Below, in pieces: positions 1-11,570 of a DNA stretch of 64,000 bases. The position numbers were made by a program, and so were the translations under genes. This stretch comes from Onthophagus taurus (lineage: Eukaryota; Arthropoda; Insecta; Coleoptera; Scarabaeidae). Position 1 is the stretch's first letter. Each line of letters opens with the position of its first letter. The DNA lies in contig NC_091972.1 of assembly GCF_036711975.1 (NCBI RefSeq), forward strand, positions 10,049,001 to 10,113,000. Direction: 5' to 3'. Under the pieces are notes generated by a model, which did no database searches, was not told the origin of the DNA, and saw only the letters and a program-made list of their open reading frames with translations.

Positions 1-1798
1 TCTAATTCTAGTGTTAGCTCTAGTTAGAGTTTAAACAAAGTGTTTAATGTTCTAAAAATTTATTGATCGAGGGTAATCGATATGTCATTTTTGAGTTAAA
101 AATATAGAAACATCGATATATAGAATAATTAATTTCCTTTATTAAATTTAAATTATAATTTTTACATCAATATAAAATAACAAGCAAGGAAACATCAAAA
201 TATACTAAAACTTAATGGAAAATTTTTTATTTATTTTTCAATTATTGTTTATTCATAAAAAAATCGGTAATAATAAAAACATAAAAAGAATTGTATTTAG
301 AATCTATTAAACGCAATTTCTACCAAATAATGTATAAAATCATACTTGTCATGGTAATGATGTTAAAAAATTAAATCCCCCAAAAAATATGACAGATGAA
401 ATTTTGATCGGTTTTTTTTAAAATAGTTATTAGTAAAAAAATGTTAAAAAGAGTGATTAGTTTTTGTGTAAAAGAAGATCGAGCGATAGTAGGTAAAAAA
501 ATGAATATAAAAAAACCCGACATCAGGGTGATCTGTATGATCACATAAAGCACGCTATTTAAACGACCATTAACAGGGTCGAATGAAAGAAGTCCGACAG
601 CCATCGACAAGTCTATTGTGCGCGTTTTACAGCGGGTACAATAGACCATATCCACCGTCATCAAGGTTCTGATTATCAGAGGATGCACGAAAATAGATCG
701 AATTACACGCACTTTGAACGAGGCTACGTTCCAACTAAATAGATTTTCGTAAAGTTTCACAATAATCCATCAATAAACAATTTTATACTGTACTTTTTTT
801 AACATTTTAGTGCAAAAATCTTTATTAGAAGTTTAGTAGACGTTGGTGGCATTTACAATTGGAATCAAAGCGGAATAACGGAATCCTAACTCGACGTAGA
901 GATCGAGTGGCCTCTCAGTAGGCTCCCCACATTTAATTACACGTCACGGGGGTAGTAATACGATCGCGGTGCCCCCTCAGACCCACACACACACCGTTCC
1001 AGTTATGCTATTATGTGCAATTACTGTCCCGAGTAATGAAACAGCAACCACCACCGCCGCCACCACCACGCACCCATTCCCAACCCTTAACAGACGCGTG
1101 GAGTATTCCAATTATTCGCAGTAGTGATGCCATGGCGACCCCGTAAAAGGGAATCTCCCCCAAACAACCTGAAAGGCCAACTTTGTTACCTTACCAATTA
1201 TCTTGATAATAACGATGATATTTTATAAAGAAACTTTCTTTATACAAATTTATTTCGTGATTAATTATTTTTATCTTGTCTTTAAATTTAATTGTAATTG
1301 AAAAACCAACAAAAAATTGAATTAGCGTCGGAATTTGTAATTGCTTATTCGATATCCCCACGAACAAAGTGTATTATTGGGTGTTTGTAAAGTCCCAGGA
1401 GAGGAAACTTAATCTTTAAGGCGGTTGGAGGCTTTAGAAAACAACTCCCTTTTCTAAAAATAAATTAATTAATACTAATTCTCAATAAAAATGTTTTATT
1501 TTTTTTAAACAAGTTGTGGCATTCGAATATCATCCGGTATCGATAAGATTTTATTAAAGACATTTTATTATTAAATATCTATTATCAAAGGTATTTTCAT
1601 TGTTAAAAAACAAATCCTTTTCCGTTTGGTGTTTGGTGTTCGAGATAAATATATTTAAAACATTACTTTCTAATCTTATCTTTAGCTTATTGTTTTTCGC
1701 AGTATGGTTTCTTGGAACGATTGTTTTTTTGCATTATGATAACTTTTCATATCGCAAATTGTGCAAATGCAGTTGCAATTATTGAGCAAGTTCAATTT
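1..1798. other. Intergenic flank without a recognised gene
   Basis: I see no coding exon with recognisable homology here. A minus-strand open frame of 129 codons (371-760) has no family features I know and is probably chance. The first 35 bases carry the CTAG-rich motif (TTCTAGTGTTAGCTCTAG) that recurs at 11.2 kb and 44.23 kb. A GC-richer island at about 840-1,170, with CA-rich and CCACCGCC runs, stands out from the AT-rich surroundings and could be regulatory; that is inference. Confidence 0.5.
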
Positions 1799-1799
1799 T

Positions 1800-2350
1800 T
1801 ATCGATTTTTTTTATATGAATAAAAACAGGTCTTCAAAAAGTTCTCGTTCTCATTCAATACATTTTTTTTACTCATTTTTGAAAATTTCTGACGATTTTC
1901 GCACACATTTATACCGTAATCTGGTCCCAGGCGAGTACCAGAGCCATTTTGAGCGTTTTTACGTTGGCGTATCGTGTTCCTGAGATTTTTTGCTCTAACG
2001 ATAAGATAAACCAAACGACGTAATAAATTGGGTTGCAATCCGGCGAATTGGGCAGCCAAATGTTTTTGCTCCAAAAGCCAAGAAACAGCGCATCGCAAAT
2101 GGTGATGATCGAATTGGCCGAATTTGACGGCGCCCAGTTTTGCTGAAGAATCAACCCTTCTTAAGAAAGTGTTCTGCTACCATTCTGCTACCTACACCTC
2201 CAGAATGTCTCGTAAAACCGGCTGTTAATAGCTGACGACGTTGATCTTGAAGTTCCCATCAATGAGAACCACCACAAAAGCAAAGAACTGGCGGGGGACA
2301 TACAAATTCGGGGGATATTCTTCCAGAAAAAAGGCTTGGACATCTATGTT
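1800..2350 (-). mobile_element. Degenerate Tc1/mariner-superfamily transposase fragment
   Basis: Read on the minus strand, 2,154-1,909 encodes the C-terminal half of a DDE/D transposase. It shows a decayed 'ILQQNWAPSNSANS' block (family: FQQDGAPAH), then 'WLPNSPDCNPIYYVVW' (family: WPPxSPDLNPxDYxVW), then 'NVKTLKMALVLAWDQI', the usual distal helix. The aspartate of the SPDLNP block is kept. Farther upstream, to about 2,350, similarity is weak and frames are broken. No intact terminal repeats were found, so this is a dead fragment. Confidence 0.7.
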
Positions 2351-2379
2351 ATATTTTTTAACGAGCATTCTTTTAGATA

Positions 2380-3010
2380 AAATAGAAATGTCTTAAAATT
2401 GTATCTTGATGTTTAATTCGCCGAAGTTGACATTTCTAACTTCACTCTTATGCTGGAAACGTTCAATTAATGATCTAACTTCACTGTCACAATTTTAATG
2501 TCAAAATGCGATACAAATTGGTTATTTATTTCAAAAATATTATGATTTTAAAATTACAAAATTAACTTTAATTAAGATGTCATTCTAACGTCAATATAAC
2601 GGATGTTTTTAACATTTATAACAAACCTCATTCCGTTGTTTGAAATGTCTTAAAATTTTATCTTGACGTTTAATTCGCCGAGGTAGACATTTCTAACTTC
2701 ACTGTTATGCATGAAACGTTCTATTAATGATCTGACTTAATTTTTATTTATTTGCTTTCACAATTGTAATGTTAAAATGTGAATCAAATTGGGTATTTAT
2801 GTCAAAAATATTCCAATTCTTAAAATTATGAATTTAAAATTACAAAATTAACATTAATTAAGATGTCATTCAAACGTCAATATAACTGATGTTTTCCACA
2901 TTTATACCAAACTTCATTCCGTTGTTTGAAATGTCTTAAAATTTTATTTTGACGTTTAATTCGCCGAGGTTGATATTTCTAACTTCACTCTTATGCTTGA
3001 AACGTTCAAT
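2380..3010 (-). repeat. ~285-bp tandem repeat block, left copy
   Basis: Two-plus tandem units of about 285 bp. The landmark CATTCCGTTGTTTGAAATG recurs about 286 bp apart (near 2,628 and 2,914). Each unit also carries TTGACGTTTAATTCGCCGAGG, TTCTAACTTCACTCTTATG and GAAACGTTCAATTAATGATC. The same family lies in the opposite orientation at 9,290-10,370. No coding capacity is visible. It may be a satellite-like or MITE-derived repeat. Confidence 0.8.
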
Positions 3011-4180
3011 TAATGATCTTTCTTTCCCTTTTCTATCCCGTTCTGATAGGGATAAAAAATATGGGGCGTTCCATTTAAAATTATCTACTTTCTCGCCATC
3101 GAATTTGGAGAAACAGTAATTCAATTTTTGACCACCCCTGTATAAGATATTCCGATACAACAAATGATAATTTATTTGACAGCATCTGAAGAGTAATAGT
3201 GTCAATGTAGATTTTTTTTTGAATGAACATTGACTGAGATATGGGGTTTTAAAGTGCATGGTGAAATTTACCAAAGAAAGGTAAAACCAAAATAACTCGA
3301 AAACTTAACTTTTATCAAAGTCAACATATTTTTTTACGTACAATTAAAAGGTGCAATAAAAAGTATAGCATTCCATTTAAAATAACTAAGTTATGGACTA
3401 CTTGCGGTAGACCGGAAGTTATATATAATATATTCTAATATTCCAATATCCCCTGAATTTGTATCGAATTGATTCCATAGTTTATGTACATACACTGTAT
3501 AATTTTTTGCTACTAAACGTCAAAACAATACTTTTAAACGTCAAAATTAATTTAAAATTTTATTATTTTGTGTATTATTGTACATTAAAATGACAACTTC
3601 AATGTGAATTTGTAATTGAAACTTCATTATTTTTGTACAAATTTCTGTTTGAAACGTTACAGTGACAGAAAACGCGTTTTATTCGTGAAAAAAAAACCTA
3701 CTGTCAAAAAAAAATCTAATTTACAGAACATACATAAAAGAACGTAGTACAATAAACCAATTTGAAACCAAACCCGACCATTTATCATTTATTGCAACGG
3801 GAGTAATCCAAAACCGACATGAATCCGCAACGAAATAAAACGTTACCAATCAATTTTTCTGGCTTTTTGTTCGATACATCAAAAAAAAAGTATCGATTTA
3901 TTCGCGAAAAAGGGTTCTCCTTTGTATGCAGCCCAAAATGTAACCCTACTTTTGATTTCGTTCCTAATAAATAATCTGAATTAAAAAAGAAAACTAATTT
4001 ATTTTTTTCTCCATTCCATTTTTTTATTTTCTCGTTATAAAAAGTGACAATTTTTTCGGGCCCTAAGCCATATCGCGTTACGTCACTTTTACTTGAATTA
4101 CACACACAGACACATACAGAGGCTTTGTCTCTTTTCTCAGTCAGCAATTGAAATGGTCTAATACTCTTTGCGTTACGCAG
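3011..4180. other. Non-coding, repeat-derived stretch
   Basis: No gene seen. At 3,040-3,150 there is a sequence of the kind often found at transposon ends in insects ('GGGGCGTTCCATTTAAAAT' and 'ACCACCCCTGTATAA'). Around 3,520-3,620, AAACGTCAAAA-type words resemble decayed pieces of the ~285-bp repeat family. Open frames on the minus strand (2,936-3,274 and 3,785-4,147) show no family signature. Confidence 0.4.
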
Positions 4181-4199
4181 TTTCTCGCTTCCACAAACT

Positions 4200-4720
4200 C
4201 GTATCGTATTACAGAACGCGACTCTCGTTCATATTTTATTTCGTTCAGTTTGCGGTCTGTGGTTAGCAAGGTGACGTGAATATATCTTTTTTTTTTGATT
4301 TTATTTATTTATTGAGTAAACTGTAAAAGTCATCAAAAGAAGCATTTAATTTAAATTAAATTAAAAGTATTTTGACAGTTGTTAAAATCTAGTGACATCG
4401 TAAACTTGATGTTATTTATTAATATAGTAGTTACTGCTACTGTATGTTGTGCGTTAAAAAATATTTGATTTCAACATCAACATCACCGTTTCCAGTACAG
4501 TATACATCCTTGTTACCATGACGACGATGTTACTCGAGCCAATAACGCCCCGAAACGATCGTCGTGCTTGTCAAATCCCCATCCCTACCGCCTCAAAGAG
4601 AACTTTACGAACTGGGCGGTATCGATGGGCGTGGTCTGGAAATAAAGGGAGAGAATATAGCGACAGATGCTCCTATATACCTCTATCTCTGTCTCTTTAC
4701 GACTACTAATGTTAGTCTGT
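4200..4720 (+). promoter_or_regulatory. Possible promoter and 5' exon of unknown gene
   Basis: A CG-richer block contains an insect-type initiator (TTCAGTT, A near 4,247) followed about 26 bp later by TGACGTG, which resembles a downstream promoter element but is about 2 bp off the standard spacing. A start codon with a good context (TTACCATGACG, 4,518) opens a frame of 63 codons. Neither that frame nor the overlapping one at 4,564 matches a protein I recognise. It could be a first exon, a distant alternative 5' exon of eya, or chance. Confidence 0.25.
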
Positions 4721-7700
4721 TGATTGTCTGTCGCTATCTCTATCTTTCTTGTTTACCTTGTCAGGAATTCGCTTTATCTCTTTCTTGCATGTTGATGCGG
4801 GTTAGCAGTGGGAGCGAGATGGAAACTGTATGTTTGTTGTTTGAAGAAGAAGATGGGTTTGTGGATGATGACGGGTGCATGAATGAAAGCTCGCTTTTAT
4901 TGTTCGCCCTCTCTTCTTTGCAAATATTAGCTTTGTTCGTCGGAGCTTTCATCATCAGGGGTTTTTGGGGAAAAAGGAGCGAGAGGGAGAGAGGGGATGA
5001 AGGAAAATAAAAAACTAAATCGATAAAGGTGGCTTTTTTTTGGAGATTTTTTTTATCTTTTTGATATATTTACTTATATCGAAATATTAAAACATTTATA
5101 TTCATTCCACACTAAAATATTATAATGTATTTAATAATTGAAAGTATAAGAAACAAAAGTTAAGCCAGTTTGTTATAAACAATGAAGCTTTTTGAATACC
5201 GTATTGATTGAAAAGTAAGTCATGTTAGAGCAATTTTAGATTGTTGATACTTTAGACATCTGCCATCAACATTATCCGTAATAGGCCTGTTTTGGTTCAA
5301 GAGATCTGCAATTCCAAACAGTTTTGAACCTTCCTGCGCATACATTGAATATGCAATATGTATGCGCAAGTTTGCTACAATTTCTTGAAAACAACTAAAC
5401 TAGGTTTATTGGTCCCTTTCATAAATGAAACATGTCACTTTTGTGTCAAGGGATTGTTGATGAAGTAGCATTCCAATACTTCAGTTCATGTTTCAAGTTT
5501 ATGTACCAAATTAATCAAATTAATTTCCAATATGTAGAAGCACACCTAGAAGAGTCTAGGCACTGCTTTCATTGGTTTCATTTCTACTTTTATCTACTTC
5601 CGTCTAACCAAAAACAATAGTTTTCTGCTTTAAAGAATTTTGACCCTGTACCAAGAGGACACTACTCTGGGTAGTGATTTGATATTTGACACAATCAATG
5701 CAGCGACATTTTTTGTTAGGCTCAAGTCAAATCACTAAGTTTATTTTGACCCAATAATTGTGGTACAAAAGCTTTCTTCGGCTTGTATTCATCAGTATCA
5801 TCACTTTTCACGTTTTCTGAGCTCAATAACTTGTCATAAATCTTCAAGAATGGTAGATGCAACTTTTGCATGTTATCATATTCTAGTATTCTTTCAAAAA
5901 TAATAATTTGCATAATTTTGTGTATCCCTCCAAACCTTTAAAATTGCAAAAGGCATTGATTTTCTTGTATCATTTTTCCACAGCTTCAGTTCTTCAAACA
6001 TATCTATATTAGATATGTTTGAAGAGTGACTCACGAAGGTAACAGATGCTCTATGTCATTTTCACTTTCTATTATGGTATCAACAGTGTAAGAAGATTTT
6101 TGATGAAACAGTAGAGGCAGTTAGATAAATTTTTGTGTATTTTCCACAACTCCGTATTCACCAACAGGCGGTGTGAAAATTTTTGCGATACCACATACAG
6201 GGGCAGTATTTCATTTAACTGGAAAAAGGTGAATCTCACACCTTCACTCAAATATAAGGCACAAGAAATCAGGTCATTTTGTAACTTGAATGGCATTTTC
6301 CAAAATTTAATGGGTATTGTATCATAATTAAGGTGGGTATAGTTATTTTCACAATTGACAGAATATTCTAACTTCATTTTTCAACAATATGGAGTACCTA
6401 GTAGGACACTGACATAATACTAACATTATGGAGCACTGGCATAACGACGTGTGTCAATATCTAAACGAAAATTCCCTATTCATTGAAATGGGCGATAAGG
6501 TTAGTATTGTTTTCTGGACAATCAGACCTTTCGATCTTACAGTATGCGACTTCCTTCTAAGAGAGTAAAACATAAACTAGAGCGCGTATGGCCAAATTGG
6601 AAACCGTTTGAACGTGCCATGCAAAACGCGGAGCGCACATAGAGTTAGTTTATGCACAAAAACATTAAAACTTTTAATTCTAACTCGTACTAATAGTTCA
6701 AAGCCAAAATAAATCTGAGTTTTGTGGAGTTACGAATTCTACTCAAAACAAGCTTTCATCTTTTAACAACCACGTTTGTCCTAAGATTGTCAGAGGCGAT
6801 GTTGCCTTTCTGACGTACTTCCTTAGCTGAAGAGACCCATCGAACTCGAGACAAGCGAAACAAAATAATCTGTTATGTTACTCGAACGATGCTTTTTGAA
6901 CGCTGTCTTTCTAAAACACAGTCTTTTGCATGCAATTTTTGCAAAGTGCCAAGTTTGCGCAAAATGTGGAAAAGACTTTGTTTTTGACAAAGTGAAGTAA
7001 TTTGACGAATGCGAAACAGTTTGCGTCAAAGACAAAACGGGATTCATTCAAAGTATGATGTATTAAAAAACTTAAATTATCATTTACTGGCTTTATCTCC
7101 GATAACACAAAGGTATTGGCAGTGAAAAGTATCAAAAACCTGTATCACAAATTGATCGTTGTTAGTAGCTCCATTTTGGTTTTCAACATCACAATTCGGC
7201 GTAGCTTTAGATTCCTTGTAACTGTAGATATATGGGGATAGAATGACGTTGAGTGCAGTTAAACATTGGTTTAACGATTTTGATAGTGGTTGAAAAGAGT
7301 TGTCTCAGCTTTTATTTTTCAAATTTTCAAGATGCAGAAAATAGATGATTCATACTTGTGGAAAACATTATTTATAAAAGCTGGTACAACTTCATTTAAC
7401 ATTTATTTGTTTCAGGAGAGAGCAAATGTTGATTTTCTTAGCTTAGCCCACATAGAAATCTTACCCAACCTAACTCGCTATCAGCAGTCTGAAAGCAGGC
7501 AGCATTATGTGAGTTGTGTCCAACGGACACATATAAGATTCTATTATTTTGGAAATTTCTGACAATCATAAAATATATCGGCTTTCAACTGACCTGTATC
7601 CGATTTTCCATAATACTATTTACTAGGCATACTGTTAATTACATCTTTTGGCAACTAAGAAATGCCATTGCCAAAGCAATGTCCTTCTGATATTAGATTT

Positions 7701-9280
7701 CTTCTAAAGAATGATTTACTCCAGTTTTTTTGAAATCAGAAAAATTTTCAGAAATCATTTTGCTGGGACCTTGCGTCTTTGACCTTTCATGTTTTTTTGA
7801 GCAGACCTTATTGTTTTTATTTGGCGTTGAGAATAAAAATGAAATAACATTTTAGACACGATAGCAACCCAAACAAAAAGGAAAATGGAAGGTGGCTATT
7901 AGCAAATACAACTTTCCATTGATTTAGTCACTTTTAAAGTTGTTTCAGAGTAACATCCGAAATGTGTATTAATAGACGTACGGCATAACTCGGAGGTTTC
8001 TAGTTTTAGCTTTATTTCTAATAAGCAATTTAGATGTTAGAAACAATAAAATGATATTTAAAGTATTTGTGTAAAGATGAAACGAAAAAAAAAAATATTT
8101 TGACAAATTTAAAATAAACATTGGTTTTGAGACCCAAAAACAAATCTTTTAAACGGAATTGAAACGAAATGTTGTTGTTGTCTCTGAAACGAAAGGGAAA
8201 CGGGTGAGAAAGCAAAAACAAAAAGGCGATTTTGGGTGAGCCGAAGGGTAAGAATTTATTTTTCAACCCTAAAGTGAAAGAAATCACCCGAAAACCGCAA
8301 AGGATCGTTTGAAATTAAAATTGTAACGTTTTTTTTATAATACATAATAAAATACTTTTCTCACGAGCACCTTAAACACTTTACCACCTTATTATGTAAA
8401 CTTATAAAGAATAGAAATTATTTGGTTTTGTAATTTATATTGGGTAAAGGGTCAAGAAGGGTGAATAACACAAAACTTCAATATGTAACCCCTTTTCGTA
8501 AATTGTAGATTCTTTGACCTGGTTTCAATTGTAATATTTAAAAAAAATTATACCTGCTTGAAATGTAGAGCAATGTAGGGGTTTAACCCTATTTTTTAAT
8601 ATTATACAAAATTGTGTAAATTTTAAAATTAAAACTTCTGGTTCGATGTAAGAGAAGAATTAGAGCCGCAAAAGCGAAATGTGTGGAAACAACCGGTCAC
8701 AGTTTGCGGTTCCAACAATATTCTTTCGGAAACACAATTTTTTGTTCTCGACTAGATTTTTTTTTATTTTTCAATTGCGTTTGTCGAGCGTTGCGGTTTT
8801 GCGGCTAGAACGCAACATTGCAGAAACGCGTGGGAAACTTGATTTTGTACTCGTCACAGGCGCCACAAGCTTTTTATGCATATCTTCGCTATTTTTTACT
8901 TATTTCCAATCATTATGGTAAAAAAAATTAAGTTGTAAAGTAAGAAATGATAAAAGTAGACTGATTTCTTAGTCAACAAGTGGTCATAATATTTATATTA
9001 TTCTTAGTACTAAACATTTTAAAACAACATCACGATCAACTTCATTTTATTACGCGAAATTAAAAGAAAAAAGAATTTTCTTAGGTCACCAACGTTGGTT
9101 TGTTGTTGAAATGTGCTTTTGCTGCATATTTAGCACGTCCACTGCGATAATGTCTCCTCTCTATAAAACGTTCAAATTGCACTCTTTACTTTTTGTTTAG
9201 TTTTTCTTTTTACTTTTCAAGGTTACGTTCGTAACGTGTAAAAATAGGTGTAAACTAAAAAAATTGCTTACATTTTACGC
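4720..9280. other. Gene-poor stretch with decayed transposon pieces
   Basis: No intact gene seen. Around 5,722-5,913 (minus) a short frame ending 'KAFVPQLLGQNKLSDL' looks like a conserved block of an uncharacterised transposon-associated protein seen across insects, but I cannot name the family. At 6,480-6,570 (plus) 'IRPFDLTVCDFLLRE' resembles the SPDLTxxDFFLWG block of mariner-like transposases. The region 8,640-8,890 has a higher GC content and a 10-bp inverted word (AGCCGCAAAA and TTTTGCGGCT). The rest is featureless AT-rich DNA. Confidence 0.35.
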
Positions 9281-9289
9281 GCATCTTTA

Positions 9290-10370
9290 AAAACGTCAAA
9301 ATGACATTTCTAACAACGGAATGAAGTTTGTTGTAAATGTTGAAAACATCCGTTATATTGACGTTAGAATGACATCTTAATTAATGTTAATTTTGTAATT
9401 ATAAAATCAAAATTTTAAGAATTGGTATATTTTTGAAATAAATAACGAATTTGCGTCGCATTTTGACATTAAACTTGTGAAAGTAAACAAATAAAAGTAA
9501 AGTTAGATCGTTAATTGAACGTTTCAAGAATAAGAGTGAAGTTAGAAATGACAACCGCGGCGAATTAACGTCAAGATATAATTTTAAGACATTTCAAACA
9601 ACGGAATGAAGTTTGTTATAAATGTTTAAAACATCCGTTATACTGACGTTAGAATGACATCTTAATTAATGTTAATTTTGTAATTATAAAATCAAAATTT
9701 TAAGAATTGGTATATTTTTGAAATAAATAACGAATTTGCGTCGCATTTTGAGATTAAAATTGTGAAAGTAAATATATAAAAGTAACGTTAGAACAGTAAT
9801 AGAACGTTTCAAGCATAAGAGTGAAGTTAGAAATGTCAACATTAAACGTCAACATAACATTTTCAGCATAATAATGATTGATAAAGTTAAAAATATAAGA
9901 TAAGGGTGTAATTAGTAATTACTAATAATGTAAACTTCGAAATGATGCGATGGAAATGGAATTAACAGCATCAAGCTCAGTAATGTAAATGTAAGTACGA
10001 AATTTTAATGTAAACCTTTTTAACAATTTAAATTTGATTTCAAATTATTATTTGTTAAATTCGTAACGTGTAAAAATAAGTGTAAACTAAACTAAAGATT
10101 TGATATACACTTTAAAAACGTCAAAATGACATTTCTAACAACGGAATGAAGTTTGTTATAAATGTTGAAAACATCCATTATATTAATTTTGTAATTTTAT
10201 AAAAAAAATTTTTAAAATTGGTGTGTTGTTGAAATAAATAACCAATTTGTATCGCATTTTGAAATTAAAATTGTAAAAGTAAATAAATAAAAGTGAAGTT
10301 AGAAGTGAAATAGTTTCAAGTATAAGAGTGAAGTTAGAAATGTCAACCTCAGTGTCTCAAACGTCAAGAT
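9290..10370 (+). repeat. ~285-bp tandem repeat block, right copy, inverted
   Basis: Same family as 2,380-3,010 but in the other orientation. ACGGAATGAAGTTTGTT recurs at about 9,316, 9,601 and 10,140. The first two units are about 285 bp apart and close in sequence, each with GACGTTAGAATGACATC and TTCAAG(A/C)ATAAGAGTGAAG landmarks. The third, at 10,120-10,370, is shorter and more diverged. The paired inverted blocks flank a 6.3-kb interior. Confidence 0.8.
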
Positions 10371-11205
10371 AACATTTTATGCATATTGGTTGCAATTTTT
10401 TCTTCTTTGACAAACAAGAACATAATTCGCGAACTCAAATCGGACGCTTACACACACATACCAATAAGTCTTGCATCGTATATGGCTTTAGTTATGTGTG
10501 GAAGTAGAAGTAACGCAGCATAAGCAAAGCAATAAGTAAACAGCGAGAGAGCATTCGTTCCAGCTCGAAATTGAAATAATCGTCCTGTTACGCGATACTT
10601 TTTAAAACCGGCGCGCGTCCCAACAACCACAACGTCGCACGTGTCATCCACCGGGAGACATAAATTTCAACTTCATGCACGCACCCCTTATCAATTTTAC
10701 GTTTATGTCACCACTCAAAATTATTATTGCAGCGACCAGAGACAGTAACATTTTAAATTGAATCGCGCGATAAGAACGAATTAAGAGAGTGGTTGTTGTT
10801 AATCACTCTCGTTTCGTATCATTATAAAAACAAGTTTGGTGTTTATGGATTTGATTAGATTAGAGAACGTGGTGTTTTAATAAATGGAATCAAATCGGAG
10901 TGGTTGGGGGAGAGTATCTCCGAGAAGGGGGGAAACGACGTTGAATATAACGATCGTTCCGAACTAAGTGTGGGTTGTTTGTATCCCCAGCGTGCTGTTG
11001 TCTGGTCCCACCGGGATGAGATCTCGTGTTACTTTAACACTTGCTGAAGAGGAGCAGCGCACGCCCGAGTGCTAAAAGGAGGCATTTACATAAAGAGGTT
11101 ATTGTATTATATCCAATTCGATAAACTCGAATAACATTCGATATACATAACGAAATCGTGACTAGAATTCTTTTCCCAACTTTTTTAAATTTATTATTTG
11201 TATCT
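10371..11205. other. GC-richer single-copy island
   Basis: No coding exon recognised; the minus-strand frame at 10,448-10,651 has no known family features. The stretch is clearly richer in G+C and CpG than the flanking repeats, for example AAAACCGGCGCGCGTCCC near 10,603. As inference, it could be a cis-regulatory module of the developmental gene downstream (eya). Confidence 0.3.
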
Positions 11206-11210
11206 ACCTC

Positions 11211-11570
11211 CTAGAACTAACACTAGACCTAGAACTAGAAACATTCGGATTTAGCCGTACGTCTCTCAAGACGGCTAAACCCGAATGGTTCTAGTTCTAG
11301 GTCTAGTGTTAGTTCTAGTAACAATGCTAGCGTAAAACTAGAACTAATACTAGGCGTAGAACTAAAAACATTCGGGGTTAGCGGCACGTCTTTCAAGACG
11401 GTTAAACCAGAATGATTCCAATTGTAGGTCTTCTAGTGATAATGCTAGTGCAATACTAGAACTAAAACTAGAATCTTCTAGGTCTTGTGTTAGTTCTAGT
11501 GCTAGTGTAAAACTAGAACTAACACTAGACCTAGAACTAGAAAGTATCGGGTTTAGCCGTGCGTCTTCAT
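11211..11570. repeat. Palindromic CTAGAACT repeat cluster
   Basis: 11,211-11,318 is a near-perfect hairpin with arms of about 48 bp. It opens CTAGAACTAACACTAGACC and closes with the reverse complement GGTCTAGTGTTAGTTCTAG. The inner part is ATTCGG-TTTAGCCGT facing ACGGCTAAA-CCGAAT around a loop of about 12 bases. A decayed second hairpin follows at about 11,340-11,440. A third, partial copy at 11,449-11,570 ends inside the TTTAGCCGT block. Single arms of the same family lie at 1-35 and 44,228-44,256. Probably a dispersed foldback/MITE family. Confidence 0.8.

Noticed and set aside
371-760. 129-codon minus-strand open frame
   Set aside because: No recognisable domain, no splice or homology support, and AT-rich flanks; probably chance.
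10448-10651. 67-codon minus-strand frame in a GC-rich island
   Set aside because: No family features; overlaps an island better explained as regulatory DNA.
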